NCBI GenBank assembly: GCA_965246925.1
Contig: OZ251994.1
Coordinates: 3,100,001-3,164,000 of the forward strand
DNA: 64,000 nucleotides
Source: JANPPS01 sp965246925
GTDB lineage: Bacteria > Pseudomonadota > Alphaproteobacteria > Acetobacterales > Acetobacteraceae
Direction: 5' to 3'
The first letter of the stretch is position 1. Every line of letters starts with the position of its first letter. The notes below the pieces were generated by a model. It had not been told where the DNA came from, ran no database searches, and worked only from the letters and a program-made list of their open reading frames with translations. Below, piece after piece: positions 9,309-18,205 of this stretch. Position numbers and translations under genes: made by a program.

Positions 9309-10667
9309 ATGACCAGCAGACGCCTATTTGGGACCGACGGCATACGCGGGACCGCCAATGTGGACCCGATGACGGCGGAAACTGCGTTGAAGCTGGGTCA
9401 AGCCGCCGGCCTCATGTTCGTTCGCGGCAATCACCGGCATCAAGTCGTGATCGGCAAAGACACAAGGCTGTCCGGCTATATGATCGAGCCTGCGCTGACC
9501 GCCGGCTTCATTTCGGCCGGCATGGACGTGACCTTGGTCGGGCCTCTGCCCACCCCGGCGATTGCCATGCTGACCCGCAGCTTGCGGGCCGATTTGGGGG
9601 TTATGATCTCAGCATCGCACAATCAATTCGAAGACAATGGCATCAAGCTGTTCGGCCCCGACGGGTTCAAGCTGTCCGATGAGACGGAACTCGAGATCGA
9701 GGCATTGATGGAGGCGGACCGCTCCGGACGCCTTGCAACCCCGCGGCAGCTCGGTCGAGCCGTGCGGCTGAACGACTCAGGCGGGCGGTATATCGAGGCG
9801 GCAAAGGCCACCTTCCCACGCGGCCTCACGCTGGACGGCATGAAGATCGTTATCGATTGCGCCAACGGTGCCGCCTACAAGGTTGCACCGACGGTCCTGT
9901 GGGAGCTGGGCGCGACCATCGTCCCGGTCGGGGTCGATCCAGACGGCTTCAACATCAACAATGGCTGCGGCTCGACCGTACCGGCCTTCTTATGCGCCAA
10001 GGTGCTCGAGCATGGGGCGCACCTTGGGATTGCGCTCGATGGTGACGCCGACCGGCTATTGCTCGCCAATGAAAGAGGCGAGTTGGTGGACGGTGACCAG
10101 ATCTTGGCACTGATCGCGGCCTCGTTCGGCCGGGCAGGGCGGCTCCGCGGTGACGGCGTGGTCGCAACCGTCATGTCAAATCTTGGCCTAGAACGCTTCC
10201 TGGCCAGTGAAGGGATCGGACTGCACCGGACACAGGTCGGGGACCGCTACGTTGTGGAGCAGATGCGGGCGGGCGGGCATAATGTCGGCGGCGAACAATC
10301 CGGCCACATGATCCTCTCCGACTACGCCACGACCGGTGACGGCCTAATCGCCGCGCTTCAGGTGCTGGCGGTGCTGGTCGAGCAGGATCGTCCGGCCAGC
10401 GAGGTGTGCCGCCTGTTCGAGCCGCTGCCGCAACTGCTGCGCAACGTCCGCTTCGTGGGCCGCTCCCCGCTGCATCACCCCCGCGTCGTGGACGCCGCCC
10501 GAGCGGCCGAGGCCGAGCTAAACGGCACCGGACGCCTCTTGCTCCGCGCGAGCGGAACGGAGCCGTTGATCCGGGTCATGGCCGAGGGTGAAGATCGGGC
10601 GCTCATCACCCGCCTCGTCGGCGAACTCTGCAGCACGATTCAGTCGGCGGCCGAGCAGGCGGCGTGA
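9309..10667 (+). CDS. glmM: Phosphoglucosamine mutase
   Basis: 452 residues. Interconverts glucosamine-6-phosphate and glucosamine-1-phosphate for UDP-GlcNAc, peptidoglycan and lipopolysaccharide synthesis. Motifs: FGTDGIRG at the N-terminus, the phosphoserine loop SASHNQFEDNGIK (active Ser near 103), the metal loop DGDADR, and the sugar/phosphate loops GGEQSGH and RASGTEPLIRVM. Start ATG 9309 is preceded by AGGAG at 9295-9299, nine bases away; a TTG immediately before it is not needed. The stop overlaps the GTG start of thiD. Confidence 0.96.
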   Translation: MTSRRLFGTDGIRGTANVDPMTAETALKLGQAAGLMFVRGNHRHQVVIGKDTRLSGYMIEPALTAGFISAGMDVTLVGPLPTPAIAMLTRSLRADLGVMISASHNQFEDNGIKLFGPDGFKLSDETELEIEALMEADRSGRLATPRQLGRAVRLNDSGGRYIEAAKATFPRGLTLDGMKIVIDCANGAAYKVAPTVLWELGATIVPVGVDPDGFNINNGCGSTVPAFLCAKVLEHGAHLGIALDGDADRLLLANERGELVDGDQILALIAASFGRAGRLRGDGVVATVMSNLGLERFLASEGIGLHRTQVGDRYVVEQMRAGGHNVGGEQSGHMILSDYATTGDGLIAALQVLAVLVEQDRPASEVCRLFEPLPQLLRNVRFVGRSPLHHPRVVDAARAAEAELNGTGRLLLRASGTEPLIRVMAEGEDRALITRLVGELCSTIQSAAEQAA

Positions 10668-11464
10668 CCGGGCGCGTCCTGGTGATCGCTGGGTCCGATT
10701 CCGGGGGTGGCGCGGGCGTCGAAGCCGATATCAAAACCATTACCGCCCTGGGCGCCTACGCCAGCACGGCCATCACGGCACTGACGGCGCAGAACACGCT
10801 GGGTGTTCATGGCGTGCACCCGGTCCCGCCCCCATTCGTGCGCCAACTCATCCGCGTCGTGCTCGACGATATCGGAGCGGACGTGGTTAAAATTGGTATG
10901 CTGGGCACGGCGGCGCTGATCGAGGCGGTCGCTGGCGAGCTCGCAACCTTCGACGGTCCCATCGTCGTCGACCCGGTCATGGTCGCAAAGGGCGGCGCCC
11001 GCCTGCTTGACCCGGCGGCAATCGGCGCGTTCATCGCGCACATCCTGCCCCGCGCCACGCTGCTCACGCCCAATGTGCCAGAGGCTGAGGCATTGACCAG
11101 CCTCACCATCACCGATGATGCAAGCTACGAACGGGCCATGACGGCACTGCTGCGCATGGGGGCGATAGCGGTGTTGATGAAAGGCGGCCACCGCCCGGGC
11201 GGCACGGTGGTGGACATCCTCGGCACCGCAGAGGGCGTCGAACGGCTGGAGAGGCCGCGCATCAACACAAAACACACTCACGGGACGGGCTGCACCTACG
11301 CCAGCGCGATAGCGGCAGGACTGTCAGACGGCATGCTCCTCAGCCCAGCGGTGCACCGGGCCCGATCGTATGTGCAGGCGGCGATCGAGGCAGCCCCCGG
11401 GTTTGGCGCCGGGCATGGGCCGTTATGGCACGGACATCCAATCCCAGCTTGGGAGGCACATTGA
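10664..11464 (+). CDS. thiD: Hydroxymethylpyrimidine/phosphomethylpyrimidine kinase
   Basis: 266 residues from GTG 10664 (GTGA overlap with glmM). A ribokinase-fold enzyme that phosphorylates HMP and HMP-P in thiamine synthesis. Recognisable blocks: VIAGSDSGGGAGVEADIKT at the N-terminus, LTPNVPEAEAL, KGGH and the anion-hole motif THGTGCTYASAIAAGL near the C-terminus. No thiamine riboswitch is possible directly upstream because the gene is embedded in the glmM reading frame end, so it probably depends on operon transcription. Its last base overlaps the serC start region. Confidence 0.94.
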   Translation: MTGRVLVIAGSDSGGGAGVEADIKTITALGAYASTAITALTAQNTLGVHGVHPVPPPFVRQLIRVVLDDIGADVVKIGMLGTAALIEAVAGELATFDGPIVVDPVMVAKGGARLLDPAAIGAFIAHILPRATLLTPNVPEAEALTSLTITDDASYERAMTALLRMGAIAVLMKGGHRPGGTVVDILGTAEGVERLERPRINTKHTHGTGCTYASAIAAGLSDGMLLSPAVHRARSYVQAAIEAAPGFGAGHGPLWHGHPIPAWEAH

Positions 11465-12639
11465 TGCAAGATACGCTCGTGCGCGTGCCGGCAAAGCCCA
11501 CGCTCCGCCCGGCCCGTCCCCATTTCTCGTCCGGCCCCTGTGCCAAAAGGCCCGGCTGGTCTCTCGATGCACTGTCTCATGCCAAACTGGGCCGCAGCCA
11601 CCGCGCGGCGGAACCGAAGGCGCGCCTGCTGGAAGTGATCGACCGCTCCCGCAGCATTCTCGGCTTGCCGGAAGACTGGGTGCTCGGCATCGTGCCGGGT
11701 TCCGATACCGGGGCGATCGAGATGGCAATGTGGACCATGCTGGGCACCCGCCCCGTGGACGTCTTGGCGTTCGAGAGCTTTAGCGGGGCCTGGGCCACCG
11801 ACATCGTCCAGCATCTGAAAATGGCCGGCACACGCGTGCTGCCGGCACGCTACGGATCGCTACCGGACCTGACGCAGGTGAACCCAGCGCACGACCTCGT
11901 GCTGGCCTGGAACGGCACGACGTCCGGCGTGCGCCTGACCGATGCCGGCTTCATCGCCTCAGCGCGCGAAGGGCTGGTGTTCTGTGATGCGACCTCCGCC
12001 GCGTTCGCCATGACACTGCCGTTCGACAAGCTCGATATCGTGACCTGGTCTTGGCAAAAAGCGCTGGGCGGGGAGGCTGCGCACGGGATGCTGGCGCTGT
12101 CACCCCGCGCGGTGCAGCGGCTCGAGACCTTCAGGCCGGCGTGGCCAGTCCCGAAACTGTTCCGGCTTACCAGTGGCGGCAAGCTGACGGCCGGCCTGTT
12201 CAGGGGTGAGACCATCAACACGCCCAGCATGCTTTGCGTAGAGGATGCGCTGGATGGGCTGCGCTGGGCCGAGCGGATCGGCGGCCTACCGGCGCTGATC
12301 GCCCGAAGCGAGTCCAATCTAGCCGCTGTCGCCGCCTGGGTTGCAAAGTCGGATTGGGCGACGTTCCTCGCCGAGACCCCGGCCAACCGCTCCTGCACGG
12401 CCATCTGTCTCACGATTAAGGCGCCTTGGTTCAAAGCGCTCGATCAAGACAACCAGTTCAAGGCAGCTAGAGAGCTGGCGATGCTTTGCGAAAAGGAAGG
12501 GGTAGCCTACGACATCGCCGGCCATCGTGACGCACCACCGGGCTTGCGGATCTGGGGCGGCGCGACGGTCGAGACGTCCGACATACAGGCATTGCTTCCC
12601 TGGCTCGACTGGGCGCACGCCACCACAGCTGCCGCCTGA
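11464..12639 (+). CDS. serC: Phosphoserine aminotransferase
   Basis: 391 residues from ATG 11464, supported by GGAGG at 11451-11455. A PLP-dependent class-V aminotransferase that makes 3-phosphoserine from 3-phosphohydroxypyruvate and glutamate. N-terminal RPHFSSGPCAKRPGW and the PLP-lysine context WSWQKALGGEAAHG (Lys near residue 199) are typical of the alphaproteobacterial/methanogen type. In many alphaproteobacteria serA follows directly; here a MAPEG gene follows instead and no serA lies in the window. Confidence 0.92.
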   Translation: MQDTLVRVPAKPTLRPARPHFSSGPCAKRPGWSLDALSHAKLGRSHRAAEPKARLLEVIDRSRSILGLPEDWVLGIVPGSDTGAIEMAMWTMLGTRPVDVLAFESFSGAWATDIVQHLKMAGTRVLPARYGSLPDLTQVNPAHDLVLAWNGTTSGVRLTDAGFIASAREGLVFCDATSAAFAMTLPFDKLDIVTWSWQKALGGEAAHGMLALSPRAVQRLETFRPAWPVPKLFRLTSGGKLTAGLFRGETINTPSMLCVEDALDGLRWAERIGGLPALIARSESNLAAVAAWVAKSDWATFLAETPANRSCTAICLTIKAPWFKALDQDNQFKAARELAMLCEKEGVAYDIAGHRDAPPGLRIWGGATVETSDIQALLPWLDWAHATTAAA

Positions 12640-12664
12640 CGGCAGATCTCTACCGGAGCCGCCC

Positions 12665-13039
12665 ATGCATATAGTGCCCTATTACGCGGCGATATTGGCC
12701 CTCGTGTATCTATTCTTATCATATCGGGTCATCACCGGCCGGAACACGAACAAAGTAACGCTCGGCACGGGCGGCAATGCGGCCATAGAGCGCTTGGTGC
12801 GAGTACACGCCAACTTTGCCGAATATACGCCCTTCGCTCTTTTGCTTCTCATGATGGCCGAGTTCAAGGCCGTGGCGCCGCTCATCCTCCACGGGCTCGG
12901 TTCGGCGCTCATACTGGGCCGGGCGGTGCATGCCTATGGCGTGTCGCAAACGCCGGAAAACTTCCGCTTTCGCATCACCGGCATGATGCTGACGTTCGGC
13001 GTGCTGGCCGTAACCGCCGTGGCGCTGCTGGTGGCGTGA
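12665..13039 (+). CDS. MAPEG family membrane protein
   Basis: 124 residues with four predicted membrane helices, the MAPEG layout. The motif RVHANFAEYTPFALLLL after the first helix is the family mark (glutathione-binding region in eukaryotic relatives). Bacterial members are inner-membrane proteins of mostly unknown substrate, possibly glutathione transferase or peroxidase-like. Start ATG 12665 follows CCGGAG. It lies between serC and hisZ, in the place often held by serA. Confidence 0.88.
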   Translation: MHIVPYYAAILALVYLFLSYRVITGRNTNKVTLGTGGNAAIERLVRVHANFAEYTPFALLLLMMAEFKAVAPLILHGLGSALILGRAVHAYGVSQTPENFRFRITGMMLTFGVLAVTAVALLVA

Positions 13040-13069
13040 CTTTGCGGCCATCTCGGTTAGAACCGGCGC

Positions 13070-14197
13070 ATGACTGACGAAATGCCCCCTCACCCGGCGC
13101 TGCTGCCGTCGGGCCTCCGTGACCTGCTGCCACCAGACGCCGAGGCGGAGGCGGCGGCGGTCGGCACCTTGATGGGCGTCTTCGCCTCGCACGGCTACCA
13201 ACGTGTCAAACCACCCTTGCTGGAGTTCGAGGACGGTTTGCTGGCCGGCGCCGGCGCGGCCATCACGGATCAGACCTTCCGCGTCATGGACCCCGACACG
13301 CACCGGATGCTGGGGCTCCGCGCCGACATGACGCCGCAAGTGGCGCGTATCGCCTCTTCCCGCATGGCCCACGCGCCGCGGCCGCTGCGCCTTTCCTATG
13401 CCGGGCAGTGCCTGCGGACGCGGGCCGTGGCGCCCACGCCGGACCGGCAGTTGGCGCAAGCGGGGATCGAGTTGATCGGCGCTGACAGCCCGGATGCGGA
13501 TGCGGAGGCGGTGCTGGTGGCTGCCGAGGCATTGGCGGCGGTCGGGTTGGTCCGCATCAGCGTCGATTTAACGATGCCGCCCCTCGCGCCCGCTCTACTC
13601 GATCTACTCGGGCTCACCGGCGCGGCCCGGCAGGCGATGATGCATGCGATCGACCGGAAAGATGCCGCCGTCGTGTCCGCCCAGCCGGGGCCAATTCCAG
13701 CGTTGCTCACGCAGATGCTGCTGGTTGCCGGCCCGGTCGATGCCGCATTGTCGGCGCTGGCCTGCTTCGGGCTGCCGGCTGAGGCGGCGCCGCTGGTCGA
13801 TCGCCTGCGCGCGACCGTCGCTGCCATTCAGCGCCGGTCACCGAACCTACGGCTCACGCTCGATCCGCTTGAGTTTCGCGGTTTCCGCTATCATACGGGT
13901 GTCTGCGCCACGATCTACGCGCCGGGCCGGCACGAAGAGCTGGGGCGCGGCGGGCGGTATGTGTCTGGAAATGAGCCAGCGACGGGAATTACACTGTTTC
14001 CAGATGCGGTTCTGCGCGCCTGCCCGGCCCCCTCTGGACGACCCCGGGTCTTCGTGCCCTGGGACACATCGCCAGGCTTGGCCGCACAGTTGCGGCAAGA
14101 GGGCTTCGCCACCGTGGCTGCCCTCGGGCCCGCCGACGACTCTGGCCGGCTCGGCTGCACGCACGTGGTGCAGGGTGCCACGGCTGTGCCAGTTTAG
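13070..14197 (+). CDS. hisZ: ATP phosphoribosyltransferase regulatory subunit
   Basis: 375 residues. A histidyl-tRNA synthetase paralogue lacking tRNA charging; it forms the hetero-octamer with short-form HisG and regulates the first step of histidine synthesis. Marks: LPSGLRDLLPPDAE, the LRADMTPQVARI class-II core motif, QCLRTR and GRYHTGV-like RGFRYHTGVCATIYA. It directly precedes purA, the usual alphaproteobacterial arrangement. No hisG is in the window. Confidence 0.92.
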   Translation: MTDEMPPHPALLPSGLRDLLPPDAEAEAAAVGTLMGVFASHGYQRVKPPLLEFEDGLLAGAGAAITDQTFRVMDPDTHRMLGLRADMTPQVARIASSRMAHAPRPLRLSYAGQCLRTRAVAPTPDRQLAQAGIELIGADSPDADAEAVLVAAEALAAVGLVRISVDLTMPPLAPALLDLLGLTGAARQAMMHAIDRKDAAVVSAQPGPIPALLTQMLLVAGPVDAALSALACFGLPAEAAPLVDRLRATVAAIQRRSPNLRLTLDPLEFRGFRYHTGVCATIYAPGRHEELGRGGRYVSGNEPATGITLFPDAVLRACPAPSGRPRVFVPWDTSPGLAAQLRQEGFATVAALGPADDSGRLGCTHVVQGATAVPV

Positions 14198-14207
14198 GAG
14201 ATAGGCT

Positions 14208-15497
14208 TTGGGAAACGTGGCAGTAATCGGCGCGCAGTGGGGCGACGAGGGCAAAGGCAAGGTCGTCGATTGGCTGGCGAGCCGGGCAGAAATCGTCGTG
14301 CGTTTCCAAGGTGGGCATAATGCTGGACACACGCTCGTTGTGGGCAATCAAACCTACAAGCTAAGTTTGCTGCCCAGCGGTCTCGTGCGCGGCAAGCTGG
14401 GCGTTATCGGCAATGGCGTCGTGATCGACCCGATAGCCTTGTTTGCCGAAATCGACCGCGTTCAGGCGCAGGGCTTGAATGCCGGTCCGGACAGGTTACG
14501 CATCGCCGAGAATGCCACTCTGATCCTCCCAATTCATGCCGCGCTGGACCGGGCGCGCGAGGCAGCTAAGGGGGATCGTAAGATCGGCACCACCGGGCGC
14601 GGGATCGGCCCCGCCTATGAGGACAAAGTGGGCCGCCGGGCCATTCGCGCCTGCGATCTAGCAGAGCCGGAGATTCTCGCGGCAAAGCTCGATGACCTCC
14701 TTTTGCACCATAATGCCTTGCTCGCCGGGCTAGGGGCCGAGCCGTTTGAGCGACAGGCTCTGTTCGATCAACTCATGGCATTGGCGCCGCGGCTGCTGCC
14801 GTATGTCGAGCCGGTTTGGGAACGGCTGGATCAGGCGCGCAGGGCCGGCACACGCATCTTGTTCGAGGGCGCGCAGGCCGTCATGCTGGACGTCGATCAC
14901 GGCACCTACCCGTTCGTGACCAGCAGCAACACCATCGCGGCCACAGCGGCGGGAGGGTCGGGCGTCGGACCGAGCGCGGTCGGCTTCGTGCTCGGGATCG
15001 CAAAGGCCTACACGACGCGCGTAGGCTCCGGCCCTTTTCCAACCGAGCTGCATGACGAGACCGGACGTTTGCTGGGCGAGCGTGGGCATGAGTTCGGCAC
15101 GGTCACCGGCCGGCCCCGCCGCTGCGGCTGGTTCGACGCTGCGCTGGTGCGGCAAGCGGTAAAGGTCGGCGGCGTGCAGGGTATCGCGCTGACGAAGCTG
15201 GATGTGCTGGACGGCATGCCCGAGCTGAAAATTTGCATCGGCTACAACGTCAATGGCCAGCGCTTAACCCATCTGCCAGCCGGGCAGGGGGCTCAGGCAG
15301 CGGCGACCCCGGAGTATGAGGTCATCGAGGGCTGGTCCGGGTCGACCCGCGGCGCCCGCAGCTGGGCGGCCTTACCTGCGCAGGCCATAAAATATGTAAA
15401 GCGGATTGAAGAATTGGTCGAAGCGCCCGTGACGTTGCTCAGCACCAGTCCAGAGCGTGACGACACCATCTTGGTGCGCGATCCGTTCGAAACTTAA
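14208..15497 (+). CDS. purA: Adenylosuccinate synthetase
   Basis: 429 residues. Joins IMP and aspartate with GTP in AMP synthesis. Motifs: VAVIGAQWGDEGKGKVVDWL (P-loop and catalytic Asp), GHNAGHTLVV, the IMP-binding GTTGRGIGPAYEDK, and GSGVGP. Start is TTG 14208: AGGAG at 14196-14200 sits seven bases before it, whereas the alternative GTG 14217 is sixteen bases away. The stop is followed at once by a strong hairpin, marking the end of the plus-strand operon. Confidence 0.95.
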   Translation: MGNVAVIGAQWGDEGKGKVVDWLASRAEIVVRFQGGHNAGHTLVVGNQTYKLSLLPSGLVRGKLGVIGNGVVIDPIALFAEIDRVQAQGLNAGPDRLRIAENATLILPIHAALDRAREAAKGDRKIGTTGRGIGPAYEDKVGRRAIRACDLAEPEILAAKLDDLLLHHNALLAGLGAEPFERQALFDQLMALAPRLLPYVEPVWERLDQARRAGTRILFEGAQAVMLDVDHGTYPFVTSSNTIAATAAGGSGVGPSAVGFVLGIAKAYTTRVGSGPFPTELHDETGRLLGERGHEFGTVTGRPRRCGWFDAALVRQAVKVGGVQGIALTKLDVLDGMPELKICIGYNVNGQRLTHLPAGQGAQAAATPEYEVIEGWSGSTRGARSWAALPAQAIKYVKRIEELVEAPVTLLSTSPERDDTILVRDPFET

Positions 15498-15498
15498 A

Positions 15499-15525
15499 GG
15501 CGGGCCGGTGAATATCCGGCCCGCC
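15499..15525. terminator. Bidirectional terminator between purA and rpoH
   Basis: GGCGGGCCGG, loop TGAATAT, CCGGCCCGCC: a perfect 10-bp stem beginning two bases after the purA stop. On the minus strand the stem is followed by TTTAAGTT, so it should terminate rpoH well; on plus it is followed by CCTTC. It separates two convergent genes. Confidence 0.8.
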
Positions 15526-15532
15526 CCTTCGC

Positions 15533-16423
15533 TCACGCCGCTTGCAGCGTCGCCATTCGCCGCTCGGCAACCTGCGTCTTCATCGCCTTCTGCAGCTTCT
15601 CGAACGCGCGGACCTCGATCTGGCGCACCCGCTCGCGAGAGATGTTGTATTGCTGCGATAGCTCTTCCAGCGTCGTAGGATTGTCCTTCAGCCGCCGCTC
15701 GATCAGGATGTGCCGCTCACGCTCGTTCAATGTCTTGAGCGCGCCATTCAGCAAAGCCTTGCGGCCGGTCAGCTCCTCGCGGTCGGCCAGGGTGCTCTCC
15801 TGGCTTTCCGCGTCATCCACCAGCCAATCCTGCCACTCACCCTCCGAGTCGGCGCGGACAGGGGCGTTCAGGCTGTTGTCCGGGGCGGCCAGCCGGCGGT
15901 TCATGCTGACCACATCCTGCTCCGGCACGGCCAGCATCTTGGCGATCTTGGCCACCTGCTCGGGCTGCAAATCGCCGTCCTCGATCGCCTGCATCTGACC
16001 CTTGAGGCGGCGCAGGTTGAAGAAGAGCTTCTTTTGAGCGGCCGTGGTGCCCATCTTCACTAGCGACCAGCTATGCAGGATGTATTCCTGGATGGCGGCA
16101 CGGATCCACCACATGGCGTAGGTCGCCAGGCGGAAGCCGCGGTCCGGATCGAACCGCTTCACGGCCTGCATCATGCCGACGTTGCCTTCGCTGATCAGCT
16201 CACCCACAGGCAGGCCGTAGCCGCGGTAGCCCATGGCGATCTTGGCGACCAGGCGCAGATGTGACGTCACGAGCTTGTGCGCGGCGTCCATATCTTCGGT
16301 GTCCCGCCACCGCTTGGACAGAGCAAGCTCCTCCTCCGGGGCGAGCATCGGGAATTTGCGGATCTCTTGCAGATACCGCGAAAGATTGCCTTCTGGGGCA
16401 ACGTTGATGACGGCAGCAGCCAT
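15533..16423 (-). CDS. rpoH: RNA polymerase heat-shock sigma factor (sigma-32)
   Basis: 296 residues, the normal length. The RpoH box is partly seen, with region 2 blocks SHLRLVAKIAMGYRGYGLP, GELISEGNVGMMQAVKRFDP and RLATYAMWWIRAAIQEYIL, and region 4.2 helix ISRERVRQIEVRAFEKL. Start ATG 16423 (MAAAVINVAPEGNLSRY) has GAGG upstream; the longer in-frame reading adds a non-conserved 70-residue leader. A textbook sigma-70 promoter lies at 16605-16633, giving a leader of roughly 175 bases. FtsH, encoded at 6529, is the usual protease for this factor. Confidence 0.96.
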   Translation of the reverse strand: MAAAVINVAPEGNLSRYLQEIRKFPMLAPEEELALSKRWRDTEDMDAAHKLVTSHLRLVAKIAMGYRGYGLPVGELISEGNVGMMQAVKRFDPDRGFRLATYAMWWIRAAIQEYILHSWSLVKMGTTAAQKKLFFNLRRLKGQMQAIEDGDLQPEQVAKIAKMLAVPEQDVVSMNRRLAAPDNSLNAPVRADSEGEWQDWLVDDAESQESTLADREELTGRKALLNGALKTLNERERHILIERRLKDNPTTLEELSQQYNISRERVRQIEVRAFEKLQKAMKTQVAERRMATLQAA

Positions 16424-16604
16424 GTAAGGTGCCTCATGCGTCGGAGTGACAGTGCTTCCATCCCCTATACGGCGGAGTAGAGCCTCTGGTTGCGACGTAA
16501 ACGAATGCGAACGCGAGGGAGCCATCACGTCCCAGAGACCGCCCCGAAGCGGCGAACCCTGGACAGAACCCGGCGGAGCACGCCCGCACCGCCGAATGAG
16601 TGTG

Positions 16605-16633
16605 TGTATACCGGACCCCTCCGGTCCTGTCAA
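16605..16633 (-). promoter_or_regulatory. Housekeeping sigma promoter for rpoH
   Basis: On the minus strand TTGACA (16633-16628), 17-base spacer, TATACA (16610-16605). Both boxes match the sigma-70 consensus closely, and the -35 box is preceded by CT as in alphaproteobacterial promoters. The spacer contains CCGGA-GGGG-TCCGG, an inverted repeat that could bind a regulator between the boxes. It begins right after the rluD stop. Confidence 0.8.
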
Positions 16634-16636
16634 GGA

Positions 16637-17641
16637 TTAAACTGCAATCTCTGGTTGCAGAGCGGCCAGCAGTGCTTCCATGTCTGCTGGCATCGGCCGC
16701 TCGAACGAAAGCGCCGCGCCCGTGCGGGGATGGGCGAACCCGAGCCGCGCGGCGTGCAGGGCCTGACGCGGGAAATCCAGCAGGGCGCCGCGTAGGCCTG
16801 GCGGAAGTGCCTTTGCCGCCGCGGGAACCCGGCGCAGATACACGGGATCTCCCACCAGCGGGTGCCCGGCGCTGGCCAGGTGCACCCGGATCTGATGCGT
16901 GCGCCCCGTCGCCAGCACGCATTCCAGCAATGCCGCGCCCACGCCGTAGCTGGTCAGGGTGCGAAAGCCGGTCCGCGCCGGCTTACCCCCCCGCGTCACG
17001 ATCGCCATGCGCTTCCGGTCCCGCGGATCGCGCCCGATGTCACCCTCGATGTCCTGCGCCGTGGGGGAGGGCGCGCCCCAGACCAGCGCGAGGTAGGCGC
17101 GGTCCAGGTCGCGGGCGGCGAAGGCGGCCGATAGGGTGGCCAATGCCTGCTCCGTCTTTGCCACGACCATAACGCCGGATGTGTCCTTGTCCAGCCGGTG
17201 CACGATGCCGGGCCGCCGCTCGCCGCCGATGCCGGGCAGGCTGTCGCCGCAATGAGACAGGAGGGCGTTGACCAGCGTCCCGTCCTCGTTGCCCGGCGCG
17301 GGGTGCACGACCAGGCCCGCGGGCTTGTCCAGCACGATGATGTCCCGGTCCTCATAGAGGATGTCGAACGGGATGGTCTGCGGCAACGGCCGCGCGGAGA
17401 CCGGGGTCGGCGGCTGCACGGTGAAGCTGGCGCCGTCCCGCACCGGTGCGGACGGGTCCTGCAGCACGTGCCCGTCGCACAGCACGGCGCCGCTTTGCAT
17501 CAGGCTCTTGACGCGGGAGCGGGACAGCGTGCCGATGGCGTCGGCCAGGAACCGGTCCGTCCGCAACCCGGCGGCATCCGGCCCGGCGGTGATATGGTGT
17601 GGGGTGTCCGTGGGTGCGCTGAAGCTGGCGGTGGTGGTCAT
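16637..17641 (-). CDS. rluD: Large-subunit rRNA pseudouridine synthase, RluD type
   Basis: 334 residues from ATG 17641. An S4 RNA-binding domain (about 25-80, DRFLADAIGTLSRSRVKSLM) precedes the pseudouridine synthase domain with LDKPAGLVVHP and the catalytic motif HRLDKDTSG (Asp near 151). The family makes pseudouridines in helix 69 of 23S rRNA. The neighbour rpoH downstream and the DUF6476 gene upstream on the other strand form a common alphaproteobacterial arrangement. Its start codon and the first in-frame ATG of the opposite gene share CATG. Longer in-frame reading overlaps that gene entirely and is rejected. Confidence 0.92.
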   Translation of the reverse strand: MTTTASFSAPTDTPHHITAGPDAAGLRTDRFLADAIGTLSRSRVKSLMQSGAVLCDGHVLQDPSAPVRDGASFTVQPPTPVSARPLPQTIPFDILYEDRDIIVLDKPAGLVVHPAPGNEDGTLVNALLSHCGDSLPGIGGERRPGIVHRLDKDTSGVMVVAKTEQALATLSAAFAARDLDRAYLALVWGAPSPTAQDIEGDIGRDPRDRKRMAIVTRGGKPARTGFRTLTSYGVGAALLECVLATGRTHQIRVHLASAGHPLVGDPVYLRRVPAAAKALPPGLRGALLDFPRQALHAARLGFAHPRTGAALSFERPMPADMEALLAALQPEIAV

Positions 17642-17882
17642 GGGTGTCCTGATCGTCGCAGGCACCGTGACGTTGGGCGTGCTGCTCGTAGGCCGTATGT
17701 CGGCGCCTTCGGGCGGGATTGCTAGCGTGGTGTTGGACGAACCGCCGGGCACGGTGCTGGCGGAGGCGTCGGCGGCCCCGGACCGGATCGTGCTGCGGCT
17801 CACGGGCGGCGGACCGGACCGGGCGGTGCTGCTGGACACGCGGACCGGCCGGGTGCTGGGCCGCTATGGGCTGGCGCACTGA
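17604..17882 (+). CDS. DUF6476-like small membrane protein
   Basis: About 92 residues if GTG 17604 is the start. One N-terminal membrane helix (LKLAVVVMGVLIVAGTVTLGVLL), then a soluble tail of beta-type sequence ending LLDTRTGRVLGRYGLAH. The shape and the position divergent from rluD fit DUF6476. ATG 17640 is an alternative start but would cut into the helix. The 5' end overlaps the rluD 5' end on the opposite strand. TGATG overlap with the next gene suggests co-translation. Function unknown. Confidence 0.65.
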   Translation: MSVGALKLAVVVMGVLIVAGTVTLGVLLVGRMSAPSGGIASVVLDEPPGTVLAEASAAPDRIVLRLTGGGPDRAVLLDTRTGRVLGRYGLAH

Positions 17883-18052
17883 TGGCGCACAAGAAGCCGT
17901 CCTTGCCGGAGAAGGTTTGCGCGGCGTGCGGGCGCCCGTTCGCATGGCGGAAGAAGTGGGCGGCGAACTGGGAGGAGGTGCGTTTCTGCTCGGACGCCTG
18001 CCGCACGGGCAAGCGCGAGCAGGCGATCGCCCGCGAGCGGAAAGGCGCTTGA
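17882..18052 (+). CDS. DUF2256 small zinc-ribbon protein
   Basis: 56 residues, very short. Begins MAHKKPSLPEKVCAACGRPF and holds two cysteine pairs, CAAC and, after RKKWAANWEEVRF, CSDAC, a treble-clef or zinc-ribbon pattern that matches DUF2256. Lys/Arg-rich at both ends. ATG 17882 overlaps the stop of the preceding gene. In other bacteria DUF2256 genes neighbour cryptochrome or photolyase genes; none is seen here. Function unknown. Confidence 0.8.
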   Translation: MAHKKPSLPEKVCAACGRPFAWRKKWAANWEEVRFCSDACRTGKREQAIARERKGA

Positions 18053-18091
18053 GTTTCCGCCAGACCTGCCGTAGGAAGCCCGCCTGGCCAC

Positions 18092-18167
18092 GTCCTGTTC
18101 GTCTAGAGGCCTAGGACACCGCCCTCTCACGGCGGTAACAGGGGTTCGAATCCCCTACGGGACGCCA
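18092..18167 (+). tRNA. tRNA-Glu (anticodon CTC)
   Basis: 76 bases including an encoded CCA. Acceptor stem GTCCTGT pairs with ACGGGAC; the anticodon arm is CCGCC-CTCTCAC-GGCGG with anticodon CTC; the T arm contains GGTTCGAATCC. Discriminator G at 18164. The sequence starts shortly after the DUF2256 stop. No obvious T-rich terminator follows except CCATTTTCG. Confidence 0.95.
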
Positions 18168-18205
18168 TTTTCGCCGTATCGCTCCTGACGACTGGTGTTC
18201 CAGCC

